Positions 47,898 to 61,400 of a stretch of 64,000 bases of DNA are shown here, in pieces. The notes under the pieces are model-generated. The model was given only the letters and a program-made list of their open reading frames with translations. It ran no database searches and was not told the DNA's origin. This stretch comes from Ricinus communis (lineage: Eukaryota > Streptophyta > Magnoliopsida > Malpighiales > Euphorbiaceae): contig NC_063265.1 in the NCBI RefSeq assembly GCF_019578655.1, forward strand, positions 3,258,501 to 3,322,500, read 5' to 3'. The translations under genes were made by a program, and so were the position numbers. How positions within the stretch are numbered: the stretch's first letter is position 1; the number at the start of each line of letters is the position of its first letter.

Positions 47898-49838
47898 TCA
47901 ATTTGACAATCGTGAACGCCGTTGATGAGACGAAGACGATGTCGTAGTGGATGAAATCGAAGATGACAGAGAACTCCCCGACTCAACCACCCCGAAAAAC
48001 AAATCCGATAAGTAATTCCCAACTTCATCAGGTGTATATCTGACACATAACCTCACATTTCTATTTCCCTCGATAACACTCCTTTGTTGCTCATAAAACT
48101 CGCGGTAAACCGGCACTACCTTCTGGGAAATAGACATCTTTATCTCATCTCGGAGTTTCGGGTCCGACACGATACAACTACTTTGCTTCCGGTACGCCTC
48201 TTCAAACCTCAAATTGAATTTCTTGAAACTCTCTCTTACTGCCTCCGGAGAAATTGGGACCTTTGGATTATTCTCCGCAAGTGAATCAAACAGGTGGCCC
48301 CATGCTAACCGTTCGTAATTCGCTGCAAACTGCTTTACTTTGGTTTCGTGCTTTGCAAGCCAATCCTCGCCCAGCAAATAACGGAGATTTGAGGTCTGTA
48401 CTTTATTTACAACATATTGTAGATTATTGGCTAAGAAGAGATAAGAGAGAGATACATCTTTATAACTCTTAGCTTTGCCGTCGAGTTTGCATAAAAGAAC
48501 AAGTGTTAGCCAAGCGAAACGTACGGACATCGGCGGCGCCGGCGTATCAACGGATTCTGGACTGTCGAGGAATGACTTTGGCAGGGAAGTTTTTGGGGGC
48601 GGAGGCCAGTCGGAGATTATATCCGAGAGGAAATTACTGTAATCGCCGAGGAGAGTTAGGTGATGCATTCCGTAGATTGTTAGTGGATGAATATCTGCAC
48701 CAGGCACTGCCGTTTTTGAGGAGTCTTTTTGGATGGTAGACTCGAACTCGGATAGCAATATGAGGATCGACTCGCTGAGTTTTACAAGTGAAGAAAGAGC
48801 TTGTGATCTAACGGCTGAAATTGATTCGAATGAGAAGATGGATTCGATTTCCATCCAGTTTTCTGAGATTGCAGTGTACATGTCTAACACACGAAATATT
48901 TTATCTGGCCGTGATTTCTTGCTTTTGGCTACAAGCTCGGGGAATCCAAAGAGGAGAAGTGCTGCTTCTTTAGAAATTTCAGAGAAACAAGATTCTCTGA
49001 TGGAATCGGAGGCTGCGAAGACATGGTCACAGAGAATTCTCTCGCCGTTGAAGAGTGTCCTCATGGAAATCTTTACTGCTTCTAACCAGTTGCTGATTTT
49101 CAAATCAAGTGTTTCCCAATCCATCTTGTTGACATGCGATGAGGTCATTTTTTCGATGCCTAGACGATAAATGCCTTCGTCGATGATTGATTTCCGAATT
49201 ATTTTGTATACATTGACGCATTCTTTAGCATATCCAGATGAAATCATGCACTCCGCAATAGACCGTAAATCCGACATGGCAGCCGAAGACACTTGCTCAA
49301 CTTCAGAGATGGAATCACCTGCAGCATGAACATCATTATCCTCATCATCTTCGTAATCGGAAGTGCTTGATCTAGCAGAAGCGCGGGAGGATCTAGTAGA
49401 CACAGATTCAGGGTCAAGATAGGCGCGATTCATGGAAAGAATTTGATAGAACTCTTTCTGAAGACGCTTCATAGCTATCTGCATAAGGGTCTGCGCTCTG
49501 ATAAGTCTATTTTCGGTGGAATCTTCAGTGGCTAACAAGTGCATGGATTTCTGTAGGTCAGCAACACACTTCAAGAACTGCAAGGCTTCTCTTTTATTTT
49601 CATAAAAGAGAGAGGTGACAGATGCATAGTTGGAAGTATCAGGGTTCCACTTCATGATCATAGCCGCAGCGGTCTCCAACGTTTGCTCCATGACGGACTC
49701 CGAGAAGCTACGGCGAGGAGTGGTGCTCGAGGAAAGCTCAGAACCTCTGGAAGGTGAAGAACGAGGGGAGACAGAAAAGGAAGGAGTCTTAGGATTAAAG
49801 CAAAGGCTCCTCATCCCTTTTCTTGGCATTGAAATCAA
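47898..49838 (-). CDS. exocyst subunit EXO70 family protein, EXO70H type
   Basis: Single-exon minus-strand gene, 646 residues, normal for EXO70. EXO70 is the exocyst subunit that binds PI(4,5)P2 and targets secretory vesicles to the plasma membrane; plant genomes have many paralogues and the H clade includes pathogen-responsive members. Visible: start MISMPRKGMRSLCFNPKTPS, the MPRKGMRSL form I associate with EXO70H; Ser/Pro-rich disordered segment 17-48; N-terminal helices with TLMQIAMKRLQKEFYQIL (117-134); an acidic linker DYEDDEDND (161-169); then the EXO70 C-terminal helical domain from ~250 to ~630, including AMSDLRSIAECMISSGYAKE (188-207) at its approach and YLFLANNLQYVV and KFNLRFEEAYRKQSSCIVSD near the end. 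It ends in a Ser/Thr-rich tail. The absence of introns fits most plant EXO70 genes. Translation may instead begin at Met4 (49829). The H-subtype is by resemblance. Confidence 0.9.
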   Translation of the reverse strand: MISMPRKGMRSLCFNPKTPSFSVSPRSSPSRGSELSSSTTPRRSFSESVMEQTLETAAAMIMKWNPDTSNYASVTSLFYENKREALQFLKCVADLQKSMHLLATEDSTENRLIRAQTLMQIAMKRLQKEFYQILSMNRAYLDPESVSTRSSRASARSSTSDYEDDEDNDVHAAGDSISEVEQVSSAAMSDLRSIAECMISSGYAKECVNVYKIIRKSIIDEGIYRLGIEKMTSSHVNKMDWETLDLKISNWLEAVKISMRTLFNGERILCDHVFAASDSIRESCFSEISKEAALLLFGFPELVAKSKKSRPDKIFRVLDMYTAISENWMEIESIFSFESISAVRSQALSSLVKLSESILILLSEFESTIQKDSSKTAVPGADIHPLTIYGMHHLTLLGDYSNFLSDIISDWPPPPKTSLPKSFLDSPESVDTPAPPMSVRFAWLTLVLLCKLDGKAKSYKDVSLSYLFLANNLQYVVNKVQTSNLRYLLGEDWLAKHETKVKQFAANYERLAWGHLFDSLAENNPKVPISPEAVRESFKKFNLRFEEAYRKQSSCIVSDPKLRDEIKMSISQKVVPVYREFYEQQRSVIEGNRNVRLCVRYTPDEVGNYLSDLFFGVVESGSSLSSSISSTTTSSSSHQRRSRLSN

Positions 49839-49939
49839 GCTGTTTGATTACAAGATGATACTGATGAGAAAGAAAAGAAGAAGAGAAAGAGTGCTGTTTT
49901 CTGAAGAAGGAGATTGTAAGAGTAGTAAAGAGTTACGAC

Positions 49940-50110
49940 TGTTATTGAGGGTTATTTATAGAGCAAGAAACAGGGATGAACAGAGTTCGGTGTGGAAGGT
50001 AAAAGAGGACGTGAGGTTTGACCCTGACTTTTGAGTCAGTCATATATACGATCAGATCAGCCCCACGTAAATTTAATCTGACGCGTTGCTACGTGACAAA
50101 GGAAAATTAC
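49940..50110 (-). promoter_or_regulatory. putative EXO70H promoter: TATA box, W-box and ACGT motifs
   Basis: On the minus strand TATAAATA lies at 49953-49960, about 115 bp upstream of the ATG, well placed for a ~90-nt leader that is CT-rich. TTGACC (W-box core, plus strand) is at 50018-50023, and ACGTG-containing motifs occur near 50009 and 50092. W-boxes bind WRKY factors and fit the pathogen or wound induction known for some EXO70H genes. These are motif matches only. Confidence 0.45.
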
Positions 50111-53100
50111 ATATAACTAGTCGCTCACAGCTCCTGTTATTTTGATTTTAAATTAATATACAAAACTCTAAAAATCTTATTATTTTATAATTATTTATCA
50201 TATTTTAAAAAATAATAATAATTTAAAGCATCTTGAGATATCTGTCTTAATAAAAATTTCTAATAATTTGAGATTTAATTAGCGTAATAAATATAATTCA
50301 ACATTTTATTCACTAATTTAATATCATTAATATTCTATTTTTAAAATTAAAAATTATTACATGATTAATAAATAACTTAAAATATCATTTTATATAATTA
50401 AAATCATTATTTATTAATATATTAGTTATATATTAGACATAGAAACTCTACATAAATAGCATAGAATTTATGTGTCAACATAAGTTGGTATATTAAAATG
50501 TTTTATATTTTAACTTATTTAAATACGTTATCTTTTAGAATTAAAAATTAAAGTATAATTAAAATATTTTATTAATTAATATAATATTTAGAATATAACT
50601 AGAATATAAATTTTTAAAATTAAAATTATAGTTTAATTAGAAAAGTGATAAAAGTTCCAATCACCGAACACAATAAAAGATTGAGAAGATAATATAGATC
50701 CAACTTGGAATGAATTTTCTAAATTATAATTTTAAAATTATATTTCAAAATTGTTAGAAAATCTGATATTTTTAAAAATTATTTTTGAAATAATCTTTTA
50801 AATATATATACTTGTATGATTATAATTTTGAAACATATAATTTTTTTTATTATTTTGATAATAAAATTTTATTTTTAATATGTATAGAAAATTTTGATTT
50901 ATTAATTAATAGAAATATTTTTAATTAAATAATTATTATAATTTTAAAAATAACATTTTAATTATATTTTATTATTATATCTACTAACAAATTTTCTAAT
51001 TACTTATTGACTTTAATTCTGTAAAATGATATTTTAAACCACATATTTGATATTATTTTTATAAAAATTTAATTTATATTATACGATAATAATTGATTCT
51101 AAGAGTATAATAAAATAAATTATATTTATAGTACCAGTTTAGATGATATTGAAACTTTTAATAAATTTTATATTATTATAGAAAAAAAATTTAATATGTT
51201 CAAAAATCAAAAAAGAGTCTAAAATATTGATTTATTATTTTTAAATATATTATAAATAATTATTAAATATCACAGGATTTATTAATAATAATCAAAATAT
51301 TACAAGCAGTGTAACACGAAAATAAAAACAATCCAATGATCATAAGAGTAGTGCAACATGTAAATAAATAATTAATTTCTTACTCCAAAAAATAATACAA
51401 AAACAGAATGTATCGAAATTGTATTTCCCTTAAAAGACTTGCCTCCTATGAATATTAGTAATATATTACTTTTATTCTTTAAATGTTATTTATAATTACA
51501 AGTAATAATATATAATAATAATATTTTTATTAATGACAAAAAGTAGCAAAAAAGCAAAAGTTGACTTATAAGGACATTAGTAGTTCTATTTTCTTTGGAA
51601 ATTACCTTGAGATGAATTGATTAATGGAATTAATTTCATAGCTTTATAAGCATCTCGATTCATCAATCTTTAACAGCCAGTCTAAAGAAGCAGCTTTCAC
51701 ATTTAGCTTATGTATTTACAAATCATTTATTATATGTTTTGTTGTCATTTATTGGATACTTATATTAAACCTTGATGGTATGAGACTTATATTAAAAAAA
51801 ACCTTCTACTTTTCATAAACAATAATATTAAAAAGGTGACTGTCTATTTATTATTCTATTTAACTGAGTTAATTTTACAGTAAATTGTCGTAAATTTAAA
51901 TACAACTAATTATTGATGTTTGCGTTCTATTTCTGTTGTTATTATTTTAATTATAAATAATAATATAAAATAATTATTTAATTTTTAATATATATAATTC
52001 CTTATCATATTAAATTTAATGTAATTCTTGATGTTTAAATAATAATATTTTAAAATAATTTTAAGTGTCCTTATCAATAGAAACACCAAATCTTAAGATT
52101 TTATTCATCTAATAAATATAAAATTGTTTGGAAATACTTGTTAACTGATTTATTAACATATATATATATAATTAATACTGTAAATATTATTAATATAATA
52201 TATTTTTTAAATTTAAAATTATTTTATAATTAAAGAAATTAACTTATTAGTTAATATAATATTAAAAATATAACTATAATATTAAATTTATTATTTAATT
52301 AAAAAATAATTTATTAGTTAATATATTAATTACAAAATAAAATAAAAATTTTAATTTAATATAATATTTAAATATCAAATAAATAAACATGTTAAAAATA
52401 TATATAAAATATAAATGTGTTTAATTTTATTAATTATCTATATAATTAAAATGCTACTTTTTAATATAAAAAATTAATATATAGATAAAAATTAATTAAT
52501 TAATTAATATAATATTTAAAATACAAGTAGATATCAATTGTAGAATTTGAATTATTATCTAATTAAATAAAATAATATAATATAAAATAAGCATAAAAGT
52601 ATCACTTAAGTATACATATGAAAGAACAATCCTATACGTCAATCTTTACAGAAGCTTTGGGGTGCTGGAGTGATACACTATCTGAATGATATGACTGGGG
52701 AGAAGAGTAATAGAGTTTATTGAAGTTGTAATTAAGGTGAATTAATTAATAGCTAAATATATATTTATATTATAAAATTTATATTAATTAGCTAGTTTAA
52801 TATTTTTTTATTTTCAAATTAATCTTATATATTAATTTTATATTTTATTAATATTCAAATATTTTTATGCAATATACATAAATGTATTAAATAAAAACAC
52901 TTATTAAAAATATAAAAATATCATAAAAAATAAATTTAAATTTTTATTAAGTGAGACTTAAAATTAAGATGTTAAACTAACTAAATAGTCAAAATTCAAA
53001 AATATAAATATACATTTAGCGATACAAAATTCTTAATTAATTAAAAATTAAGAATTATTTTCCGATAGAATTAAGTAATTCGAGATTGGATGCCTAGAAA

Positions 53101-54740
53101 AATTACGTCTATCTTTACTAAAATACTTAGAATATACTACAAGCATTGTGCACTTCTTAATTTCGTGGATTTTTGTCCTCCTATTGACTCATACAAATTA
53201 TCTATAATTTATTTATAATCTTTTAGAACTTTAATGGCTAATTGTTAAATAATCATGACTTTACTATTTTCTTATAGTTTAACATGATTTTTAATTTTAA
53301 CAATTTTAAACATAAAGTTTATAATTTTTACAATTCAAACTATAAATTAAAAAATTCAGCTAAATTTTACTAATATGGCCCTAGAGTTGGTTGAGCTACA
53401 CCATGTTGACACTATCTCAAGAACTTTATATTTATTTAATCATAAATAAAATCACAAACTTTATTCTTTTAAAATTTTAACATAATCTTTTTTTTTTAAT
53501 TTTGGCAATTGGATACACATAAATAATAAATTTCTTGTGATTTAAAATCTATGAGTTCATAATAATCAACATTTATATGAAGATTTTGCATAATCAATAC
53601 TTATTGCCTAACATAGTCTAAAATTGATTTTTCTTCTCTTTATAAGACATGAATAAATATTTTTGTTAATTATATTATAATTTTTTTTAAAATATAGTTA
53701 ATATATAATAGTCAGTAGTGTCAGTAGGATATAATAACTTTACTAATCTTATTAATATTAAAATTATTAAATTTCATCTATTAATTTAATTTTATAATCA
53801 AAATAATAATAGAGGTCGTGCAACGGACAAATAAACGATTAGTATATAAACAATAACGAGTCAAATTATTATAATTTACAGGCAATACATGTGAGAAAAA
53901 GAAAACTAGTATATATAAGCACGAAGGGCAAAAAGACTTTGAACTAACTAAAATACCTTTACTAATCTTATTCTAATTCTAAATACGTAATTAATTTAAT
54001 TTTCTAGTCCTAATAGAATTAATTAGTGATTAATTTTTTTCTAATCTTAAAAAATTAATTAATGATTAATCTAATCCAATCATAATAGAATAATTCTATT
54101 ATAATCTTATATATATTTCTAATCCTATAAGAAATTGATAAATTACTCACATTATATATATACCTATGATGGAGTTTAAATAATTCAATACAAATTGTTA
54201 CAAAAATTGAAAGATAAAAGGTCAAAAAAAATAAAAATATACAATACTTTAAATTTTATTGTTATTATAATATTTCAATCTAAGTATTCATTAAATTTAT
54301 AAAACGTATAATAACACATGACTTCCTATTATATGATAAAAAAATACTTAAAAATAATTAAATATTTTTAATAAATATTATATTATACATTAATTTATCA
54401 ATTATTTTATATTATGACTTTTATAATAATAATAATTTACGCACGTGAATAGCAATACTAGTATATATAAATGTCTCACTTAAATTTATTTGCCAATTTC
54501 AAAAAAAAATATAAAATAAGAGAAAAATTTATAGAGCAAAATAAATATAAAAGAAAACTGAAATATTTTGCTGTAAGATTCGAAGTTCGAGACACATAGA
54601 TTTATTATTCTAGTCGGTTTTTCACTATTCATCTGAAAAATATTTTAGTCATTTATATTTTTATTAGAATTTACCTTAAAATTATTATTATAGATAATAA
54701 ATGGTAAAGATAAGTATATGTAGATGTACTTATTTAGAGA
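50110..54740. other. AT-rich gene-free region
   Basis: Extremely AT-rich sequence with no recognisable gene, RNA or bounded mobile element. Low-complexity TTAATTAA-type strings dominate. Confidence 0.5.
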
Positions 54741-54744
54741 TAAA

Positions 54745-54965
54745 TACAACCATCCATCTCTCCTTGTATGTATATATCTACAAATCTAGATTTGGTTTTA
54801 CCATTGTTTTCTTTCCATTCTCTACAGTTTTTTCTACATGTATTTATAGAAAGTTAGTCATATTTATTCTTTAGCTTTTCTCTTTGAAGATCAAAAGCTT
54901 CTTTTGGGTCTCCATCCCTGGAAGACTCTTTTAAATCTTGGGTGAGTATTTAAATTTTGTTATTT
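54745..54965 (+). other. exon-like pyrimidine-rich segment followed by a strong splice-donor match
   Basis: This is an island of higher complexity in AT-rich DNA with TTCTTT/TCTCC pyrimidine runs, ending at CTTGG|GTGAGTATTT near 54940. The pattern looks like a 5' UTR exon and donor. No coding exon was found downstream. It could be the start of a non-coding transcript or a relic promoter. Confidence 0.25.
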
Positions 54966-54969
54966 TTTT

Positions 54970-57900
54970 ATTTTTAATAATTTAATCTTCATGACCATAG
55001 AATTAAAGATGTTAGGTTAAATATTTATAAGCATTTAGTTTAGTTTTTCTGTTTTGTATGGATATTATTAAGCTTTTTTATTTAATAAATAGAATTTTTT
55101 TATTATATCTTTATTAGCTTCAGTTATAATTATTGTTTGACCATCATATCAAATTAATATTTATGATTGTTATAAATATCATTAGATCATTACAATTAGA
55201 AACATTATTATATATGTTATAAATTGTGTTGTTTAAAAAACTTTAATTATTTTATTAGTTTGAGTAATTAGAAAAAAAGGATGACCTATCATTTATTATT
55301 TCATTCTTATTACTTAATAAGAATAGTACAAAATAATTGATGAAAAGAAATACTTTTTATATCATACAGTTTTTTTTCAGAGTATTTGCATTTTTATATT
55401 TATTCTTATTATTTAATTCTTTTATTAATTTTTTTTTTATTTTTCTAACAACTTGATTAATGTATTTAAATTTATATTTCTGCATTGTTAATTTGATAAT
55501 TAGTTTTATAATAGATTTTCTACTATTTTCTTGAGAGGTCAATTTTGGAATATTTTTATCGCTATACTAATATTCAGAACTTGCAAATATTAACTTTAAG
55601 ACATTCTTATCCATAATAATAAACCATGATACTGAGTTCCGATTTTTAATAAAAAAATATTATTCCCTTTAATTTCGAGTCCTGTTTTCACCTTTGAAAT
55701 TATGCCCCTGGTTATGTGCCTCTTCAACTTCTTTTTGTTCTAAATTTGACACCTCTTACTTTCTATATTTGACCTCTTACACCTCTGCACAAGTACTTTT
55801 TATATTTTTATTTATTTATATTATAGAATATTAAATAAAATGAATAAAAATATAAAAATATAAAGAGAAAGAAAAAGATAACAACAGAAATAGAAAGGTT
55901 AGAAAAGTAAAAACTATAAATTGATTATAAATTTAAATAATAATTAAGGGATGTTCGATATTAAATTAGTAAAATTTAGGAGCAAAATTATATATTCAGT
56001 CTAAAATAATTCGACAATTTTAATTTGTAGAATGTTAGTTTAACAAAAGTAATTTAGAAAAGTATTGAATGAATAAATTAAAAAAAAAATTAGTTTTCTG
56101 TTTTAACAACTACAGCAATAATTTAAAAAACGTGTCTGTTTATGGTAACTTAATTTGGCCAATGTGAATACAGGAAATGCCTAAGAAAGAAATGGGTACT
56201 CTATTTGCGTACTCTCAAGTTTTTCTTTATATTGTTAGCAACTTGACTTTCCATGCAAGTAATAATCACAGCGTAGCACATTTTCATTGAAAAAACATGT
56301 CATCATAGATTTATATAATTAAATTAAATTTTAATAAATTTGAGTGAATTCCATACTCATAAATTAATATACTTTGTAATACTAAAATATATTTTTTAAT
56401 TTTATTATTGAGATTATATTCTTTTTATATAAATTTTTAAATAAAATAAATTCCAAAATGAATTTGAATAGGGGTGGTGAGCCTGTATGTTAAAAATCCA
56501 ACGGACTAAACAAACAGTTACCATAAGAAGTCAAGTAAGATCAGCAATGACGAAACCAAGTTCTGATGTTAAACCTGACAGTAGCGTCTGAATATTTGAC
56601 AACCATCAAATATTTTGACATTTTGGTTTGGACTTTTGGAGGCCAATTTTTGCTTAAATATGTGCCTGATTTTTTTAAACTAAATGGTAAGACGTTTTAA
56701 GCGATTAATTCATTTTACATAGTTTTCTTGAGATTATTCCATAACAATTAATTGTAAGAATGGAACATAAATAATTGCTAAAGTAAAGAAGCAAACTCAC
56801 TTACTATTTAGATTACCACTCAAACCAACTTTGTTCGCCCATTGATTAAATGTCTTTTGTGGGTGCATAGTAATTAATACATATCTAACTTTTCAAAATT
56901 CTAGGGTTCGTTTGTGATAAATTACCTCTTGAAAATCGAAATAACTCAACTATTTTGGGCCCTTTTTCAAGTTATTTTCATTTGTTTCTCCCTTTTTCAG
57001 ACTGTTATAAATATATATATATATTATTTAGCCATCTTGGCAAAGTTTAGAGACCCACTTAGACATTATTTCCAAAAAACCTAGTAGCAAACATAGACTT
57101 TCCGCTTCCTGTCAGGCAGCAAGAAACGGATTTGTTTATTATGTAATTATTCAGCGCAGTCATACAGTCCAATTTAGTTGCCGTCTAATCATCTCACCAT
57201 GCATTTGCTTGACTAACGAAATTCAACAAATCTGACGATCCATATGACATCTTAACTTGTAATGCATTAGATCATAAGGACAGAAAAAGATCACACAAAA
57301 TTAATTAACTGAGAATTTAAGAATCTTTCTAGATTTTACTTTGAAACGATCCCTATAATAATAATAAAATTGATGTTTCCTTTGTCTTCATATGATAAGC
57401 TTATCATTGTTTTCTAAACCATTCATGTCCTGTGTTGAAAAGGTTTTGCTTTTGACTATTACCTTTATAATTTTAATACATAATAGAAATTGATTAGTAA
57501 GAATTTCCAAGATATTCTGAATGAAATTTTATATATAGATGGCTAAAACTTTTCTCCATTCACATATAGAGTAATTATATTTATTTTAATAAATATAATA
57601 TGTCTTAGTACTCTATCAAAAAAAATAAAAATTAATATATTCAGAATCAACTATTTTAATACCTTAAGAATAACGAATTAAAAGCTTGTTTATTAAATTT
57701 TATTATATATACTATCTCTATCTAATTTTTTGTATTATCTATTGAAATGAAAAGTAAGTTCAAAAACTCAAAATTTAAAAAAAAAACTTAAGAGTAATTG
57801 AAATTAACGATAATTATATTAAAATAATTGTTTCAATATTAAACTCCATTTATTCTAAAGTTAAATTCCATTTATTCTATCTAAAAGTTTGTAGATAGAC

Positions 57901-58390
57901 CGATAACGGTCCCTTCTAGTTTAACTAAAATTTTGAGTTCGAACAACTATGTTAAAATTCTTGAGAGAATATTTTACCACGCTCTATATTAAATGTAAAT
58001 ACATGTAAACTACAAAAGAAATCCATTTATTCAAAAATATAGGTAACCTCTACCGAACTGTTATTAATTAAAGCAAATCCAGCATGTGGATCTTATATGA
58101 AATTTGCTGACCTAATCTTTGTAATGGCAATACAAAGATTGAATTATTTCGGAAGTACATAATGTGATTATGGTAAATTGCTAACTCTTCCAAGTTATTT
58201 GTCAAACCCTACCTATCAATCGCATGTAGCTCTCTTCTCAAATTTTTCTTGCCTAATTAACTTCCTTAGGACAATTCATTGAAAATCTCTTGCTTTATTA
58301 TCCACCTTGGTGCAATTGGTAATGACAAAAGATAGATTTCATAGACTTTAGGGTTAGCAATATTTGCCAGGATAGTATTAAGAAAAAGTG
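54970..58390. other. AT-rich intergenic region, no gene seen
   Basis: Short islands of higher complexity (about 56470-56640 and 57000-57290) interrupt AT-rich sequence, but all frames are short and unrecognised. Confidence 0.45.
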
Positions 58391-58404
58391 TGACTTTTTA
58401 TTGT

Positions 58405-58470
58405 TTGATAGCTTTAAGTTTGAAATCTTTTTCTAGATAATTTTAAATTTGAAATCTTTTTCTAGATAAA
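58405..58470. repeat. two-copy ~31-bp tandem duplication
   Basis: TTTGAAATCTTTTTCTAGAT occurs twice with TTTAA lead-ins. The two copies are nearly identical. Confidence 0.7.
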
Positions 58471-58474
58471 AAAT

Positions 58475-61400
58475 ATGTGATAACAAATTACCATAAAAAT
58501 ATCATAAAGATTTAATCATTGTCTTGTATTCCTCATATTTAGTAACATTGATATAGAGTTTAACAATTTAACATCAAATTGATAATTTCTTTTACCTTGA
58601 TTTGATGGTGAACTAACAAAGTTAGAAGTTATTAAGTTTTAAACTCACATTATCAGACACAAAAAAAAAATGATAATGATGGCTGATCAGAGCAAAAATA
58701 GTAAAAAAAAAAATTAATAATGAAATATTTATTTTTATTAAAATTTATAAGATTGCCGCATATCTTTTTAAAAATATATAATTAATTAAAATTATCAAAA
58801 AAATAAAACCACATGATATTTTCTTACACTTTCTTTTTCTAAAAATGAAATATTTGTAAGAATCGCTATGCAGTGAAATGTACTTGGAAATTTTAACCGT
58901 TGGATTATCTACTTTTAATTTTGATCATTAGATAAAGTGACGAGAAATCTATTAAACAAGTCACTTAATTTTAAAGATTAACATGTAAGATGTTATATCA
59001 ACTATATTTAACTAAAAGTACCTAAAAAACAACCTACATTGAAGATTAAAGAATCTCTTATAATAACAAATAAAGAAAAGAATGCACAAGGTATCAAGTT
59101 CACTACAGAAAATAGACTGTTTATAAGAGGAACCTAGTGGCTCCAACTTGCAGATTGCAATAACTAAGGAGAGACAAAGAAGGACTTCCAAATTTAATTG
59201 AAAGGACTGGGTTATACATTTGGATTTGTCTTCTGATTCAGAACCCATCGCTATCCAAGACTTCTTTTTGCCCTTTATTTTCCAATGTGGTTATTTGGGT
59301 CAACTATATCCCCATCTCCCCTAATTATTTTCAGTTTGAAATTTTAAATTTATAAATTCTATGTTAGACTTAGTAGTTATTATTTAAAGAAGAATTATGA
59401 AAATTAAATCAAAATTGATACAATTCGGTATAAAAAAAGGTCGCCCTAAGCGAGCAATAGCTCACCCCTATATGCTCATCCATCCGAATCTTACATCAGA
59501 ATAACTGAACCTCCACACCGTATTTGGGCATACCCATGACTAGCACTTCCTACGTGAATATAAAAACCCACTCCCTCCATCACTATGCACCATTAAGCAT
59601 TATCTATATAAACTCTAAAGTTTTCCACATTATAAATGTCACTAGAAATACATTGGTAAGGTAAGACAATTTGCACCCTTTTAAACACCTTTTTACAAAT
59701 CCCCAACCAAATACTAATTTGACCATCGAAGTAGTTTTCCGGGCCACCACACATGGGATTCTTCACCCTTTAAAAGTGGCTGGATCCTTGCAAATCAAGA
59801 CTTTTTAACGGTAAGTTATCTTTTTTTTCACAATTTGTAACCACATATCTCTTTTTGTTTAAAGAAAATTCACACAGTAAAAATTGTCAAATGATAAAAC
59901 CATATATTACTTTTATATACTTATCCCTTGAAAGAAAGTGAAATATTTTTAGTTCTACACCATTAATATATAATTCATATACCCATAGTACATAATATTA
60001 TATTATATTCCTTCATTAATAGAATTTTATAAGTGAATTATTTGAAATATTTAATGTTTTTCATATAATGAATTAATTATTAGATCAAAATATACACATA
60101 TAAAATTGATTCATATTATTATTATATCTTATTGCAAATTTAAACTGTATAATTTTTAGGCAATAAGAAATTTAAATTTTATATTATACAATAGAAGTCT
60201 TAATATACTTTAAATTCAAAGGTTTCGTTTTTACTTTTATTATTAGTGAATCTAAGCCAACATATCTTACAATATGATAGAAAATATCATTTAAATTTTT
60301 TTAATGTTTATTTCTATATTAATATTTATACTATTTTATTATTTTTATCATGGAAATTTAAAAATCATTTCTTTTTATATTCTTTGAAAGCTGAAGTTTC
60401 TATTTTTATTTAATTGTGATTAATTTACTAATAAAATTGCCATATTATAAGACTAGAAATTTCACAAACAATTATTGAACTATAACATTAAACTTTTTTC
60501 TTACTTCTTTATTTATCAAGATATAAATTTTATTCAAATATATTAATTAAATAATCATTAAATTTAAAGAATATAATTAAATAATTTCAAATAAATAAAT
60601 ATAATTATCCAATAAAAGAAATATTTTCATAAATAATAAATAATTCTAATAAAAATATAATTAGATATAATAAACATACAAAATTTAGTGTTGGCAATGG
60701 ATCATCACAACAAAGTAATAAAGAAATTTAAAAATTTAAAAATTTAATAAGTTTATAAAATATTATCCTTAAATTTATTTAAAGTCAAATCCTCTATTAG
60801 ATTTATAAATTATATAACAACACATATGCTTCTATTGTATAGCAAAACAAAATACACTTAAATTGTTAAATGTGTCTAATGAGTATAATATTATATCTTT
60901 ATCTTATAAAAAGTTTTATATTATTTTTATAAATAATTTATATATATAATATGCGCATGAAAAATTTAAAAATTAAAATTAAACTAAAATAACATTTGTA
61001 TTTGTTTTTATTATTATTTTAGATTAACTTATGAATAGATTGGTGCTTTTTGACCAAGTCATAGGCATAAAGTCCCATCTTTATTGGATCCTATACAATA
61101 CTTTTAAGTTATTATTATTATTATTCATAGTCAGGGTTGTAAGTTTCTTCATGGAGTAAAGGTGTAGTTTGTTTGATTCTTGATAGTTGAATTTAATTAT
61201 TATTATTATTATTATTGTCTCAACTGTCGGCTTTACTGCCGTTGAGATTGTTTTAACTGGGTCTGGGTCTGGTCGTCCTCCAATTTTGAGAGATTCAAGA
61301 TTTAAGATTACTTCGTTGCCTTTTCTTTACTACTGAATCAATCTTTCCGGCGTAACAAGAGTAAGACCTTGTCGCCGTTTTGCTTATTTCTTGATAATAA

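Noticed and set aside
48084..49170. Several plus-strand frames of 66-145 codons
   Set aside because: They lie opposite the EXO70H coding sequence and are antisense shadows with no family resemblance.
54560..54600. B-box-like GAAGTTCGAGACAC as a tRNA or SINE
   Set aside because: No A box at the right distance upstream and no cloverleaf.
59012..59248. Minus-strand frame beginning MGSESEDKSK
   Set aside because: It starts plausibly and is hydrophobic later, but no family, splice partner or promoter was recognised.
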